Below, piece by piece: positions 1-11,821 of a stretch of DNA of 64,000 bases (position 1 is its first letter; each line of letters starts with the position of its first letter). The position numbers were made by a program, and so were the translations under genes. Where the stretch lies: assembly GCA_025093985.1 (NCBI GenBank), contig JACAAK010000002.1, positions 1,178,001 to 1,242,000 of the forward strand, read 5' to 3'. The notes under the pieces were generated by a model, which saw only the letters and a program-made list of their open reading frames with translations, did no database searches and was not told where the DNA came from. This DNA comes from Calvatia gigantea. Lineage: Eukaryota > Basidiomycota > Agaricomycetes > Agaricales > Lycoperdaceae.

Positions 1-1192
1 CAGTTCCTCCCGGTCACGGAAACTGAGAAAAGTACAAGGGGGGTAATATGAAAAAAGGGAGGAGGGGAAACGAGGGCAGTAACCCAGTATGTGGAGAATT
101 GTGAGTTTACACTGACCGGCAAAGCTAGCGCCATTAATGTCGTGCACCCTATGGTCGGGAACCAAAAACTTCTCCTTCCACCTCATAAACACAGCGCCTC
201 GATCCCGGTCGTCCATCGTTAACCTGGGCCGCTTGGCCTCGTGTTTGATATGGCGGAAGGCAGGAAAACGAGACCAGTGAACGAGATCCTCGTTTTCACT
301 CGCGCCCCAGTTTTGCGTCAAAAACCCATACCGACTCCCAATAATCTCTGCATCGAAATACGTCGTCAACTCCGGCCAATCTTCTGTCAGTCCACGAATG
401 CATAGATAGCCGCACAGAAAAGAGGTAGCAAAATCGACATCCTTATCAGGTCAAGAACACACACGACAGACGATGCAGGCGCAACGCAGAGCAAAGTCAG
501 TAATGGGGCTCACAAAGAGCGAGACAGGGTTGACATACGACAATTGTCACGGTAACATCATAGCTATTCCTGCCGCTTTTCTGAGTACCCTCAAAAATTG
601 CGCCTGGATAGAGACACCGGTTTGCTCGTGTTCGCATACGTATACGGGTGATATCGGTTAATGGATCAGGAGCGGATATAGCGACTTGAACAATCGAAGG
701 TTTCTGTTGCGGCTCATATAAGTGGGGCCGACAGGTACTGGACAGGATTGAGTGGCTAAAGTGGGGGATGAGTTTGGTGGCTGGGTGGACGGGGGGATCT
801 TGGGAATGGTAAGCTGGTGCGCTATGGGCCTTGGAAAACTCGAGAGGGGGGTCGATTCGGGGAGAGGAGATGGCAGGAAGGGGGATTGGGGAGGGCGGTG
901 ATTCGAAGGTGGTGACAGGAGGGTGCCTCATGTTGTACAGGTTAGGGGAAATGTCGCGGGAAGGTTGTAAATAAGAAATGTCTTGATCTATGAGGCGCCT
1001 GGAGTTGTTCTGGGACTGGGCGACACGAAGAAGGACCTGTTCGCGGCAGTTGGGGCATGTCGCTGGCGCATCTTGCTCTGGGAAAAAGATGAGTGTTTTG
1101 CAAGAGGGACAAGACTTTGCCTGGTTCTGCTGGAGTTGAGATAGAGCAGAGTCGGTGTGCGACTGGTAATTGGGTTCTGAAGGCATGGGCAT
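1..1192 (-). CDS. GID4: GID4/Vid24-like substrate receptor of the GID ubiquitin ligase, 3' end outside window
   Basis: The C-terminal part carries the Vid24/GID4 beta-barrel signatures: YPGAIFEGTQKSGRNSYDV in exon 1, then GYLCIRGLTEDWPELTTYF, FMRWKEKFLVPDH and NGASFAG in exon 2. In the family this barrel reads N-terminal degrons, such as Pro/N, of gluconeogenic enzymes for the GID/CTLH E3 ligase. Exon 1 is about 1192-539 and exon 2 about 441-119, separated by a GT-AG intron. The reading after GASFAG becomes non-coding, so the last exon(s) lie left of the window. I start at the ATG at 1192, because the open frame upstream of it has no ATG. Oddity: about 30 residues in there is a CPSC-x17-CPNC zinc ribbon, which is not part of the classical Vid24 fold. 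A CACGTG box lies at 1248-1253. Confidence 0.9.
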
Positions 1193-1386
1193 GGCAGTGT
1201 AGGAGGACAAGCAGGCCCAGTCCAGTGCTGATAGCTTCTCTTGAGACCACGTGCCGATACTAATTATGTATGTCTGTCCATTCCCCACACACCCCCGACT
1301 TCCGTCGGCTATTGCTCCGTTAATCCGATCTATTAGTCTCTAAGTATCCATCCATGTATCTACAATCGTTTCGTAATACGTGACCA

Positions 1387-4332
1387 TCATCGCTGCCCGT
1401 CAATCGAATCATTGACGCCAAGCGTTGTTCCCGTCGCAGGTCTCATCGACATCTCGTCTATTGTCTTGCCTGAAATAGTCGCACTAGATTCCTTCACGTC
1501 TTCCCGCGTTTTTTCACTATGTTCTTCGTCGTCAGTTTCAGCCGTACCACTGTCCAGTCCCTTCTCCACGTCAGGACTTGGACCAGCGCTCTTGTTGACA
1601 TCTTCCTTCGCTCCTTGCCTCACGATATTGCGCGCCAGAGAATATTTCCTCAGACCGAGCACTAGGCATAGAGCCGATAAGAGAGGACCTCACTGGGGAA
1701 TGCAAATGGGCTTACCTAGTATGAAACACACGCCTACGACTGGTGTCATCACGATCCAGATATGGCTGATTGATCTAGCATACGCGTCAATGACTTGGGC
1801 CCTCTGCACGGGATCCTATCAAAAATGGATGAGTCCGTGTAGAGATATACCCATTGTACCAACCACTCACAGGTATTTGCTTCAGTCTCCCCACACTCTG
1901 ACTTAACGATCCCGCGCTAGTATCAATTGTCAAGTTTGGTATTTGTCGGATCTTTCGAGCCAAAAACTTGAACAGATGTTCAGTCTTGTATATCGCTAGG
2001 TTAAATGGCATAACTTACGCTGCTAAATATGGCCTGCCCAACAGAGATACCCACTGTTCCCCCAAGGGTCCTGGGATCATTCAGTTACCATGATCCTTGC
2101 GGAGAAGATGTGACACACCTGATGAACCCAAAGGTTGCAGTTGTCGTCGCCATATCTTTCAGTGGCATAGCGGCTTGGAGCGCAATCAGCGGTACCTACA
2201 GGGGATGGTGTCATTTAAAGACTATTCCGCAAGGCCTCGCCTACTTGCCTGGAATAAGCTTCCGAGGCCTAGCGCTGCGATCAGCGGGAAGACGACCTTG
2301 AAAGCGCTGGACGGTTTCGTAAGTGACATCCGGCGAAGATTAGGGGCCAAATCGGCTTACGTTGAAGAAGTTCCATTAAGCATGGTCATCAGGCCCATAC
2401 CAAGAGTGAACCCTGCGAACGACAGCCAAATTACCGGTCTGTAACTCCCCGTTCGAGTGACAATGATGCCAGAGCCCGCGGACATCACAGCACAACCAAG
2501 GGAATACGGTAACATCCTATTCATCTTTCAAAACTGAAGTATTTGAATTTCCCGCAAGTGACTCACTCAATTCCGGCCCTTGTGGCGGATGCGCCAAGAA
2601 CCTGATAATACAGAGGAAGGTAGAAAGCCCCTTAAAACGACTCAGCCATGGTCCTTGGAGAAATTTCAAGATCTTTACCACAAAAGAAGGCCACCGCGTG
2701 GAGGAACACGGTGACGAGGATGATGGTTGTCGTTCTTGTCTATTCAACACAATGAGCCCGGCTATTGTCTTTTCTTTAGAATAAACTCACTTTAAACAAA
2801 CGTGGAGGGATGATAGGCGAACGTTTTGTGAAATACTCGTTGACCCCACCAGCCACCAGAGTTACAAACCCAACAACCAGTAGCACAATCGTGGACACAT
2901 GTGACCCTAGGAGACTCCATGTGAGCGTCAAACTGCATGAACCAGATACAGGGGTTTCTCACAGCTTTTCTCGCTCTCGTTGAAGCCGAAAAGGATGCAG
3001 AGAATACCAGTCACGATCAACACCAATCCCACAAAGTCAAATTCTTGTATGTGTTCCTGGATCGTCTTTCCGTGGTGGGGATTAAGGTTTAGAAAGAAGA
3101 ACAGAAGAACGCCGCCAAGTCCACCTGTGGGCCTGGATACACAGAAGGTGAGTCATTAGACATGTTAGTGCACATGCAACCCTCACAAGTTTATGAAAAA
3201 ACACCAACGCCAAGTAACGTGATCAGTGAGAGCCTGATAAGTTGCTCAGAAAATGGCGTCCCGATGACAAGAACGTTAACATACTCCGCCCATCAACGGA
3301 CCAATGACGCTAGGAAAGTATATTAATATCATTACCGGTCAATGTGGCGAGATCGCCCACCTCGCAATCGCCCATGTCGCTCCGAACCACCCTCCGTATT
3401 TGCCACGACTAAGAGCTGTCAACGATTCGGAGCAACGAAGTGGATGATTGGACGCACTCTTGTAAGGATACGATATCGCTGAGGGTGATATTCGCCTGAA
3501 TCAAATTAGTGAGCTAAAGTAGCTCAAGGAAATGCACTAACGCACCATCTGCATAATACCACCGCCTCCAATTCCTTGGATTGCTCGTGCGATGATGAGC
3601 CAGGTCTACGGACCGGGTTGAGCACAAGAAACGGTATAGTTCAACTTTCGAGCAATCACCATGTTTTGCGCGGCACCACACAATGCCGAGCCAAGCTATT
3701 GAACCATGAATAGCGATGAGTTCATTAGACATATGATATCATCGCCCATGCGCTCACAAGGAAAATGAGGACCGAAGAATATAGCACGGGTTTTCTGCCT
3801 GTGATATCCGAAAGCTTGCCGTAGAAAGGGGAAAGCCTATGACATGGTGAACATCAGGATTATCAGAAGCCTTCCCAGCACATACGTTGCAGCGGACAGC
3901 ATATAGGCGCTATGAAACAGAACCTTGTTAAACTTGGGGAAGACACTCATTAGGGTATCAGCTCACCTTCCTACCCAGCTATACTGACTCCCCCCACCTA
4001 ATTTATTGACGATGGTTGGTAATGCTGTCGCCACAATCGTCTATGTATTGTCCTGAGCAATTAAACGCGAGTCGTGCATCAGTTGGTAGTACCTGATCCA
4101 GGGCTGAGAGGAAGATGCAAAGCATCAAGCCACCGAGCACCTACAAGGATAGTGAGTAATCCAGAATGGCAGCGTCTTGTGGTAAACGGACCAGAGGCAT
4201 TCGGTTCTCTGGCAAAACATGTTCTTCATTGGCTTTCCATGATGCTCCGGGCCGAGACTTTTCAGTCTTCGGTTTTTGTACTTCGGTGCCGTCGCCACGG
4301 TTTACGATATTCTCTTTCGGGTCTGATGTCAT
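1387..4332 (-). CDS. MFS drug:H+ antiporter, DHA2 (14-TM) type
   Basis: This is a plasma-membrane proton-driven multidrug or toxin exporter by family. Translating the exons gives the DHA2 landmarks in order: MLCIFLSALDQ in TM1, TIVATALPTIVNKLGGGSQY, motif A as GKLSDITGRKP, WLIIARAIQGIGGGGIMQM, motif C as SVIGPLMGG, the TM11-12 stretch AFYLPLYYQVLGASAT with MLPYSLGCAVMSAGSGI, and TLGGTVGISVGQAIFSS near the end. The cytosolic N-tail (about 45 residues) and the acidic C-tail (ending NDSIDGQR) are hydrophilic. The gene is split by many 45-60 nt introns, so no long ORF is seen. All the expected blocks can be joined without a frameshift, so it looks intact. The substrate cannot be told from the sequence. 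Confidence 0.88.
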
Positions 4333-5179
4333 GATGGCGGTGGAGGGATTGGTGGAGAAGCGGGGAAAAGGGGAGGGGGAAGGGGAAAGAAAGAGAGGAA
4401 TTCTCTGGGAAGGGATGAATGCGTTGGTTCCAGCTCCTTTTGACTGTGCTCATGTAGTATTTCCACCCGGATTGCAAACGTCCTCCAGAAGGTGCCGACG
4501 GTGCCGACAATGCCGTTCAGGCTCCGTTCTCCTGTCCCTTGCTTAGAAATAGCTTTGACATCGAGATCTCTCCGGAATTTCCGTGCCTGGCACCCCAGTA
4601 AACTTTTCGTTAGCTCACGGAGCTGGCCCTTGGGCAGGCTGCTCAGTGCTCGGCGGCACTGGGGGTCGATTTCAATTTCACAAATTGGAACCCTCGGCGA
4701 CAAATGAAAGCGGAGAGGGAAAAGGACGAGCTCGGCATCCATTTTCTCAGCCGCATTTTCTCGGCCGCATTCAAGCTCCAGCTGATGACAACTATGCCAT
4801 CATCTGACACAAGTCAGTATGTTCAGTTTGTGTTGGTGTGATCCTGACAAAGCACAAGGTCCAAAAAATTCTCGTTAAACAGCAATCTGATAATCATCGG
4901 TCTCACAAAATTTCCACCCTGTAACGCAGCTTGAAAGTTATCGTTCGACGGCTCGGTCAATGGCCATGTGAGGTTCTATGCCAAAAGGCCTTGAGGTGTA
5001 TCGAGAAGACTGAGATGATGTGTGTATTGAGATGACTGATAAAATGAGAGATAACCGGGGCTCTCCTTTTTCGGAGTTCTCCAGCCAACGAGACCTTATC
5101 TGGCTTAAGATTTCTTGAGTCTGCACCACCAACTCTTCCACTTTGCTTTCGTTGCTCCTGCATATAAAAACCCTCTACT
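4333..5179. other. Intergenic region between the MFS transporter and Ran (847 bp)
   Basis: This is the shared upstream region of two divergent genes. It contains purine-rich and pyrimidine-rich stretches, for example around 4335-4400. Open frames here, such as 4329-4742 on the minus strand, have low-complexity sequence and no family resemblance. I see no gene. Confidence 0.6.
5161..5170 (+). promoter_or_regulatory. TATA-like element just upstream of the Ran start codon
   Basis: The A/T-rich motif CATATAAAAA lies only 9-10 nt before the Ran ATG. A working TATA box at this distance would give almost no leader, so it may instead be part of the leader, or mark a very short 5' UTR. Confidence 0.3.
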
Positions 5180-6305
5180 ATGAGTGCTGAGACTACTACC
5201 AATCAAATCCCCACATTCAAGCTTGTCCTCGGTGTGTCTTTTTTGTCATGTCTTGACTCATACTCGCGCAACAGCTTACCATACCCCGATCATTCACCTC
5301 ATCCCCATCGATGTCTCGCCAATCCGCAATGACACGTCCTGCTCTTGTTGAAATCACTGAATCCGCTTATCCACACCTACCCTCGCTTGAAATCGCGTAG
5401 TTGGTGACGGTGGCACCGGGAAGACGACTTTTGTCAAGGTACGCGCTGTAGCTCAATGATGCAGGATCGCGTTTTGTAATCCTCCAATCCTCTAGCGCCA
5501 CTTGACTGGTGAATTCGAAAAGAAATACATTGGTACGATGATTGTCACCTTTTCATGTTATGGCCGTTTTTTGCGGCACTGTTGTTTTCACGGCTGATCT
5601 CACGACCGCCCACAGCAACCCTTGGTGTTGAGGTTCATCCCTTGTCCTTTACAACCAATTTTGGTACAATCTGCTTCAACGTCTGGGATACTGCTGGACA
5701 GGAGAAGTTTGGTGGTTTGAGGGATGGCTACTACATTCAAGGCCAATGCGGCATCATCATGTTCGACGTCACCTCCAGAATCACCTACAAGAACGTTCCC
5801 AACTGGCATCGTGACCTTGAACGCGTTTGTGAAAACATCCCCATTGTCCTCTGTGGTAACAAGGTCGATGTCAAGGTGGGTCTGGGAACTTACAAGCACC
5901 ATGAGATGACTCAGTTGGCATCTACAGGAACGCAAAGTGAAAACTGGTGCTGTCACTTTCCACCGCAAGAAGAACTTGCAGTACTTCGAGATTTCCGCCA
6001 AGTCCAATTACAACTTTGAGAAGCCGTTCCTTTGGTTGGCGAGGAAGCTCGTTGGGTGAGAGGACCAGCATCCGCAAAATAACCCGCCCATATGAACCTC
6101 TTTTTTTAGCAATCCTGCGCTTGAATTCGTCGCTGCTCCTGCTCTTGCTCCTGCTGAAGTCGCAGTTGACCCGGTCCTCATGAAACAATACGAGCAAGAG
6201 CTACAGCAGGTTTGTTATAAAAAAAAAAAAACAGCGGCACACGAATATTCACATCTTGCTTAGGCTGAAGCAGTTCCTCTTCCCGAAGAAGACGAAGACC
6301 TCTAG
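5180..6305 (+). CDS. Ran-type nuclear transport GTPase
   Basis: This is the small GTPase that drives nucleocytoplasmic transport through importins and exportins. Seven exons join in frame: 5180-5231, 5401-5438, 5496-5532, 5616-5875, 5928-6055, 6110-6209 and 6264-6305. They give a protein of about 218 residues, the usual Ran length. Visible motifs are the P-loop GDGGTGKTT, switch I with [10 protein letters not shown], the G3 box [21 protein letters not shown] and the SAK box [20 protein letters not shown]. The C-terminus is acidic (PLPEEDEDL), like the Ran DEDDDL tail. No lipidation Cys is present, as expected for Ran. Confidence 0.97.
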
Positions 6306-6512
6306 ACCGTCTTTTGTTGGTTACTTTGCCTTTCACGTCCAGCTTTCGCAGATGCACTACGAATATCCCTCCAATTTCCACCTCGTTTTGTAGCAATCCG
6401 TTTTGTAATCAATGCTTCTTTTTACATTCTACCTTTCAAAGCATATCTTGTTCATCGATCTACGAGATTACAAATGCTCCTTGTTCATCGCCTAGCCGAC
6501 CTCGCCGGAAAA

Positions 6513-8425
6513 TTAAGGACGCAGAGCTATTTTCAGTAACATACATTGGAAGAGGTTCAAGAAGGGTTTGACGTCGTGATCTGTGTACATAACAAGGTTC
6601 TCTCTCTGTTCTGCGGTTAAAGAACGGAAGAGGGCGAATTGGTTTTCCGTTACGACACCAATTGCTGCCAGGGGCCCTACAAGCTCTTGCATTCCATGGT
6701 TATTGAAGAAGTCCTTCACGACCTGTGACGCTTGGCTTGTATCCAAGGGAAGGTGGACGGGACAACCTGAGTATGTTATTATCAATAAGGGGTCGACCAT
6801 GTCCTGTGTGCTACTTGTGGCGGACAGTGCGGCCAAAGCTTGCGGGGGAGTCACCGTGACGGACCCTCGTGCTAGATCACCCACTCGTCGCTGGAGATAA
6901 AACCGGACGGGCCAGGCATCTTCATAGCGTTGCAGCTTCGGCTCCTCCTCCGAAATCTATGCCACGAAGGGCGCCCACGTCGGCTTAGGAAATCTTCGTC
7001 ATTTTCTTGGTGCACTCACCACATGGACAGTTTTTCGGAGTCGCTGGTAGCTTGCTTGGTCGAATGGCCTGTAGTTTTGGAGGAACTGTTTTCCATATTG
7101 CTCGGAGAGATCCTGCGACACATACATATCAACGCATTCTTTCGTGCGTCACGACAAGACCCAAAACTCACAATGATTCTCACAAAAAGAGCCTCATTTC
7201 TGTCCAATTTCATTGCACGTTGTAAATTGGACACGAAATTTGAGGAAGTCATGAGCAGAGTTTTCGTTGCAGTATCTGGCCACGGTACACTCTCAAGCTC
7301 CTCTTCCGTGGCGCGCCCTGCGACGGCATGGTCGGGTGTTGGGCTGGTCGACTCCGGGTATGGAACGTTGACAAGTAGGTCCGTAATCACAGCAATGTCA
7401 AGTGCCGAGAAAGAATTCCGAGGAAGGCGATCACAGAACTCTTGTCGATCCGCTCGGTCCCAGGCGAGGAGCGCTTCGAGGTGTCGATTATGCACCAGAC
7501 CATTTCTTGCGAGGATCGGCACCACGTGCGGAACAGCGGAAAATAGGCCGCAGAGGGCGAGCCGGATTTCGCTTGGAATTTCGGGCAGATAGCCGCAGTA
7601 GGCGCAAGGAGATGGGTAATATTTCAAATCTGGTGTTTCTGCGTCTGGTGGTGGACCCATAACTTCCCGGGTCTGTGAAAGCTTTGGATTCAAGAGAGAG
7701 CTCGCGGACGGGAGTGTTGCAACTGCCGTTGAACGTGCGATGGGAAGGCTAGCGTGCGCTATCTGAGTGCTCTTAATCACGGCCTCCACGCCCGGAGTTA
7801 CCTCCTTCTCTTGAACGTCTCTTACGGGAAAGCCCCTCGTGTGGGGAGGGGGTTTGCCTACAAATGTGACATTCCAGCTCTTTCCACTCCCTAGCGCGTT
7901 GGTAGTGGTCGTGATCTTTTCGCAAACTTGCATCTCACCGGCCGTTCTTGGCTTTCGTTGTTTATGATTTCGCAACCTCGCTTCCAGGGCCATCATCTTT
8001 GCCGCCTCTTCTGCAGTTCTTCTCGCTTTCCTATATCTATAATTAGCCCCCCAGAATTTGGCGTAAGCGTCAACAGGCCATTGCGACAGATATCGGTGCA
8101 TTTTCAAATCATGCTGTAGAACCTACAGAACAATCCTTGTCAGTGTGGTGTAACCTGCGGAAGACACCACAAGAGACATATTGTTTGAGACGATCAATTT
8201 TCTTGGATTTTTGATTTTCATATGGTATGGACCAGTCGAGGTATTTGAGATAACCCATGCGCACAAGTATCTATCAACAACAATAAGTAGCAGAGGTGAT
8301 GCAGAGATCCAGCGTACCTTGAAGCGTTTGACATCATCCCGTGAATGGGTTTCAGCGAACAGTACTTCCTCGATGCCACGAACACTGGATATCTTCGGTC
8401 TGGTTATCAACATCGGAACCGACAT
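6513..8425 (-). CDS. Conserved fungal protein of unknown function
   Basis: I do not recognise a named family. The first exon starts MSVPMLITRPKISSVRGIEE at 8425. A second exon reads MGYLKYLDWSIPYENQKSKK, and a third continues HDLKMHRYLSQWPVDAYAKF and runs to about 7180. The frame then changes through a GT-AG intron to CVDMYVSQDLSEQYGKQFL and YRPFDQASYQRLRKTVH. A last exon ends at 6513. The joined protein is about 550 residues and mostly soluble, with a basic N-terminal half and a Pro/Ser/Thr-rich middle. Codon-level coherence across five exons supports a real gene. No membrane segment, signal peptide or catalytic motif is seen. Confidence 0.75.
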
Positions 8426-8696
8426 GACTGGCCGACAATTGGGTTACACTCTTTTATTTCGAGTTGAGCCTTCAACTTGAGGCCCCGTGGGCCACGAGGC
8501 CACCTTATACTTCGAGAACTGCAATACGAATGCGCAGCAAATATCGGTGAATGGACGAGAAGGAGCTTTCGTCTTCTTAATGCATTACATTTACTTTATT
8601 AGAATGTTACGTACGGAATACTCATCAGCGAAGGGAAAAGATACGAACATACAAGCCACCAAAACGAAGGTGAGGTATGACGGCCTTTGGGTTGTA

Positions 8697-9712
8697 TTAA
8701 CAAAACCGGTCGCTGCACGGCGATTAGTTTGGAGTCGTGTCAACAGAAATAGAATCTTGCTCACCTCTTCAGCTTGGATCGGCGGTCAAGAAGGGCTTCA
8801 GCCAAACGACCTTCCTTGCGGGCTTTTTTGAGCTGTGGAGATTCAATAAGGTGATGTCCCCCAGAACGAAGGTGGGCAGTTGCTTACCTCTTTCTTATCG
8901 TCTTGGGAAAGAACGACCTTTCCGGCCCCCCACGCCTGGTATATCCGACTACAACAACAAATTATGAGCGTGTATAATACGTCAACAAGGGACACATGGC
9001 CTCACTTTGTACTCGACTCATCAATTTTGGGAGTTGCATCAACTTCTTTGCGTTTCCGTTCTTCCTCGTGCGCTTCTTTCTTGTACTTGTTTTGGATTTT
9101 GATCCAGAACCTTTCGCTAAATCCAACTTCTTCGCTATCTCCTCTAAGTTGAAGCGAGCCACCAGCAACTTCATCAACACTGAGATACTTCTCGTAAATA
9201 TTCATGAATGCCACCATGCCGTCCGGAAGAATGATTGGGGTCCATTCCTCCTGGGGTCCACGGGCGTCGTGGTCCGCTGATACCAAGCCATGTTTGTCAC
9301 AAGAAAGGAACTTTCCTTCTCCTGTACCAGTGCGAAGATTGATTGTCGGGGAGCCAGCAACACGTGTAGTCACCCAGACTTGAGCGACGTCGCCTGGCGT
9401 TTGTTCGAGCAAGGACGGAGGTTCGGAGTCATCCTCGTTCTTTGATTTGTCCAAGGCATGAAGCACAATACGATTTGTTGTGGAATTGAAATTGATTGAA
9501 ATGGGAGATGGGTCGGATGGATGGAAGACGAAAGTGGGACCTCTTATTTCGTTAGCCTGTTCGGGAAAGACCCAGGTATCGGGGTCCTTGTCGTCCTCTC
9601 GACGTTTACTGCTGCGCCCTTCGCCGGCATCGTCATCGCGTCTCTTCCGCTTCTTCTTTGTCTTCTCGCCTTTAAATGTGAGTTTGGTCGGGCGCACGCG
9701 ATCATCAGACAT
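8697..9712 (-). CDS. FRG1: FRG1-like nuclear protein (beta-trefoil, actin-crosslinking fold)
   Basis: FRG1 family proteins are nuclear/nucleolar, associate with spliceosomal and pre-ribosomal RNA, and carry a fascin-like beta-trefoil. Four exons, 9712-9006, 8948-8888, 8832-8765 and 8712-8697, join in frame. The N-terminus VRPTKLTFKGEKTKKKRKR matches the family's basic start (KLVLKG-K-rich). The trefoil shows GKFLSCDKHGLVSA and GPQEEWTPI. The end is NRIYQAWGAGKVVL, LKKARKEGRLAEALLDRRSK and finally LKSDRFC, matching the family C-terminus. I chose the ATG at 9712, because the frame extends upstream only through non-ATG codons. An acidic and basic linker of about 45 residues is inserted after the N-terminal motif. 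Confidence 0.93.
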
Positions 9713-9769
9713 GTGTGGAATGAAGCACAAAGATTCTCAAGCTGGCAGAACTGAGAATGGCCATAGCTC

Positions 9770-9775
9770 CACGTG
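9770..9775. promoter_or_regulatory. CACGTG palindrome in the FRG1/RPL26 divergent promoter
   Basis: This E-box-type hexamer sits 58 bp from the FRG1 start and 99 bp from the RPL26 start, in a 161-bp shared intergenic region. In fungi CACGTG is bound by bHLH factors such as Cbf1 and Pho4. Its use here is inferred. Confidence 0.3.
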
Positions 9776-9873
9776 ACCCTCAGTTATAGGCCGTGGGAAC
9801 GGCATAAGCCCACATTTGTGTAGGGAGCGACTCCCTCGCCGTGCCCGCCGTCCTCAAGAATCCCGCCGCCAAA

Positions 9874-10588
9874 ATGAAGTACAATCCTGGTATGTAATTT
9901 ATCCGTTTCATCCACACCGCCAACCTCTTGCATTTTTCGGTTCAACGATGAGTTTTGGTGGGGATCTTGGTTGGATGCGATTTTGGACTTTTGGATGACT
10001 CTCCCAACAACATAATACTAATATTGCCGTATCCGACGACAGACGTTTCCTCCTCACGGCGTAAGTCCCGTAAGGCGCACTTCTCTGCGCCCTCCTCCGT
10101 TCGCCGCAAGATTATGTCCTCCGGCCTTTCAAAAGAGCTTAGGGGTAAACATAATGTCAGTCGACGACATCCGATATATATGCCCGTCTACTGACGCCCG
10201 CTAGACCCGCTCGCTACCTATTCGCAAGGATGATGAAGTCCGGATTGTCAGGGGGAAGTACAAAGGTCGTGAGGGCAAGGTCACTCAAGTCTACCGCAAG
10301 AAGTGGGTTATCCACGTCGACCGCGTTCAGCGCGATAAGTCGAACGGCGCAAGCGCACCCATCGGTATCCACCCCAGCAATGTCGTGATTACAAACATCA
10401 AGCTAGACAAGGATCGGTATGTTCGGTCCCCTTGAAACGACGCTGGGTTACCTAACACGATTTTTCAGTCGTGCAATTCTTGAGAGGAAGGACAGGAAGA
10501 AAAATGCTGCTGGAGACGTTGAGATGACCGACGTACGTGGTATTGAGCCTCCGGCGTTGCGAAACTGATCTCATGCGATCTACAGTAA
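9874..10588 (+). CDS. RPL26: Cytosolic 60S ribosomal protein L26 (uL24)
   Basis: This large-subunit protein sits near the tunnel exit. Exons are 9874-9889, 10043-10155, 10205-10416, 10469-10532 and 10586-10588. The protein starts [19 protein letters not shown], followed by the KOW motif [20 protein letters not shown] and [19 protein letters not shown]. It ends GDVEMTD. The coding frame stops being open exactly at a GT donor after the last Asp. The TAA is supplied by the first three bases after the next CAG acceptor, so the stop codon is alone in its coding exon. The first intron (153 nt) is about three times the local norm. Confidence 0.96.
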
Positions 10589-10789
10589 TTTCCTGTTAAT
10601 TGCTCACTATTGATTGTTTTCCGTTTGACCCCCCAATATAAATCCACTCATGTATCTATGCGTAGTACAGCTCAGATGCCGCATGACACCTTCGCTTTGC
10701 ATTGTTTCCTCTTAAAGATATAGGACAGGAAGTAATAGCGCAAGGATTTCAACCTTGCAAAAGGAGACCTGGTAAACGCGAGAAGTGAT

Positions 10790-11697
10790 TCAGAAAATGA
10801 CGTCCTCGTCCTTTGTGCTCAACAAATTCATTGACGCCTCGTCCTCGGGTGTTGAGGGTTCAATCGCGGTTGCACTATCCTGTGCCGATTCCCGAATAGC
10901 CCTATCTCTCTTCTTCTTCCCTTGAACTTTTTTCAACCTGGAACTGGAGCTCAATAGGTGTTTTTTCAACAATGAAAGGAACTGGAACCTGAAGAATTCT
11001 TCACGGTCCATTTCATCCAGCTCGCTTATGATGTACTTGATAGTGTTCTCCAACCGTGGCATAACAACATGCTCAATAGCATTGACACGACGGTTGGTCG
11101 CACGAATGACTTCATCGAGGATGGTGAACGCCGTTTGGAGTGAGGCTAATTCCACTAGGGTTTCTAGAGCTTTGGCGTACACTTCCTTCGCTTTCATGAT
11201 CTGTTGACCACCACGACCCAAACCCGTCAAATTGAAGTCTGTGAATTAGGTTAACTACTTCTTTCAGAGGCCTCAAGCGAAGAGCGTACCAGAACCAGGC
11301 ACACGATCCACTTCAAATGCAGGCAAAACCACCCCAGAAACATTTTCTTGTTTCGCCTTTACTCTGAAAGTGGCCTGTTTCGCCTGCTCTTGCACCAGAT
11401 ATGCGATATCACCCGTCGCATATGTCACCTCGGCCATCGAGAATGACGCGAGTTGCATTACCTTGCCCATCTTGCGTTTTGCCTAACTTTGAGTTATTTT
11501 ATTAAAACGCGCTAAAGAGGATCAAGCAGGCTCGCCTCGTCGACCTTCCGAAGAATCGTCCTAAATCTGGTCGTCAAAGCATCGCGCTTTTTAGCCAGCA
11601 ATGAATGTCCTGTTTGTGCCCCCTTGAGTCGGAGCTTTGTATTTGTGAGCGCCATGCGCGTAGCAAAGACATTCTCCCGAGGACCAGTCCCAGACAT
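10790..11697 (-). CDS. VMA8: V-type proton ATPase subunit D
   Basis: This is the central stalk subunit of the V1 sector, coupling ATP hydrolysis to rotation. Exons are 11697-11536, 11482-11290 and 11238-10790. They give MSGTGPRENVFATRMALTNT, LLAKKRDALTTRFRTIL, KVDEAKRKMGKVMQLASFS, DFNLTGLGRGGQQIMKAKEV and TNRRVNAIEHVVMPRLENTI, then a long C-terminal helix and a basic then acidic tail. The conserved VDE-AKRKMG junction can only be produced if intron 1 (11483-11535) uses a GC donor with an AG acceptor. Confidence 0.96.
11483..11535 (-). other. GC-AG intron in VMA8
   Basis: The exon ends at GAG and the intron begins GCGAGC. It ends with TTAG before GCAAAACGC. Removing this 53-nt intron restores the conserved sequence DEAKRKMG. 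No GT donor nearby keeps that peptide. Confidence 0.75.
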
Positions 11698-11821
11698 GAT
11701 GATAGGTGTACGGGTACGTCACAGCCAGAGCCAAGGGAGACGAGGTCATTTTTGATCGATCTGTGGCGGTCGTTCGCTGGGCACTTGCACAACATGGAAA
11801 TGTCAAGCATACCATTACCGT

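Noticed and set aside
4329..4742. Minus-strand ORF of 137 codons upstream of the MFS gene
   Set aside because: Low-complexity sequence, no family match, and it lies in the divergent promoter region.
9890..10042. Possible C/D snoRNA in RPL26 intron 1
   Set aside because: Only an imperfect C box (ACGATGA) is seen and no D box at a suitable place.
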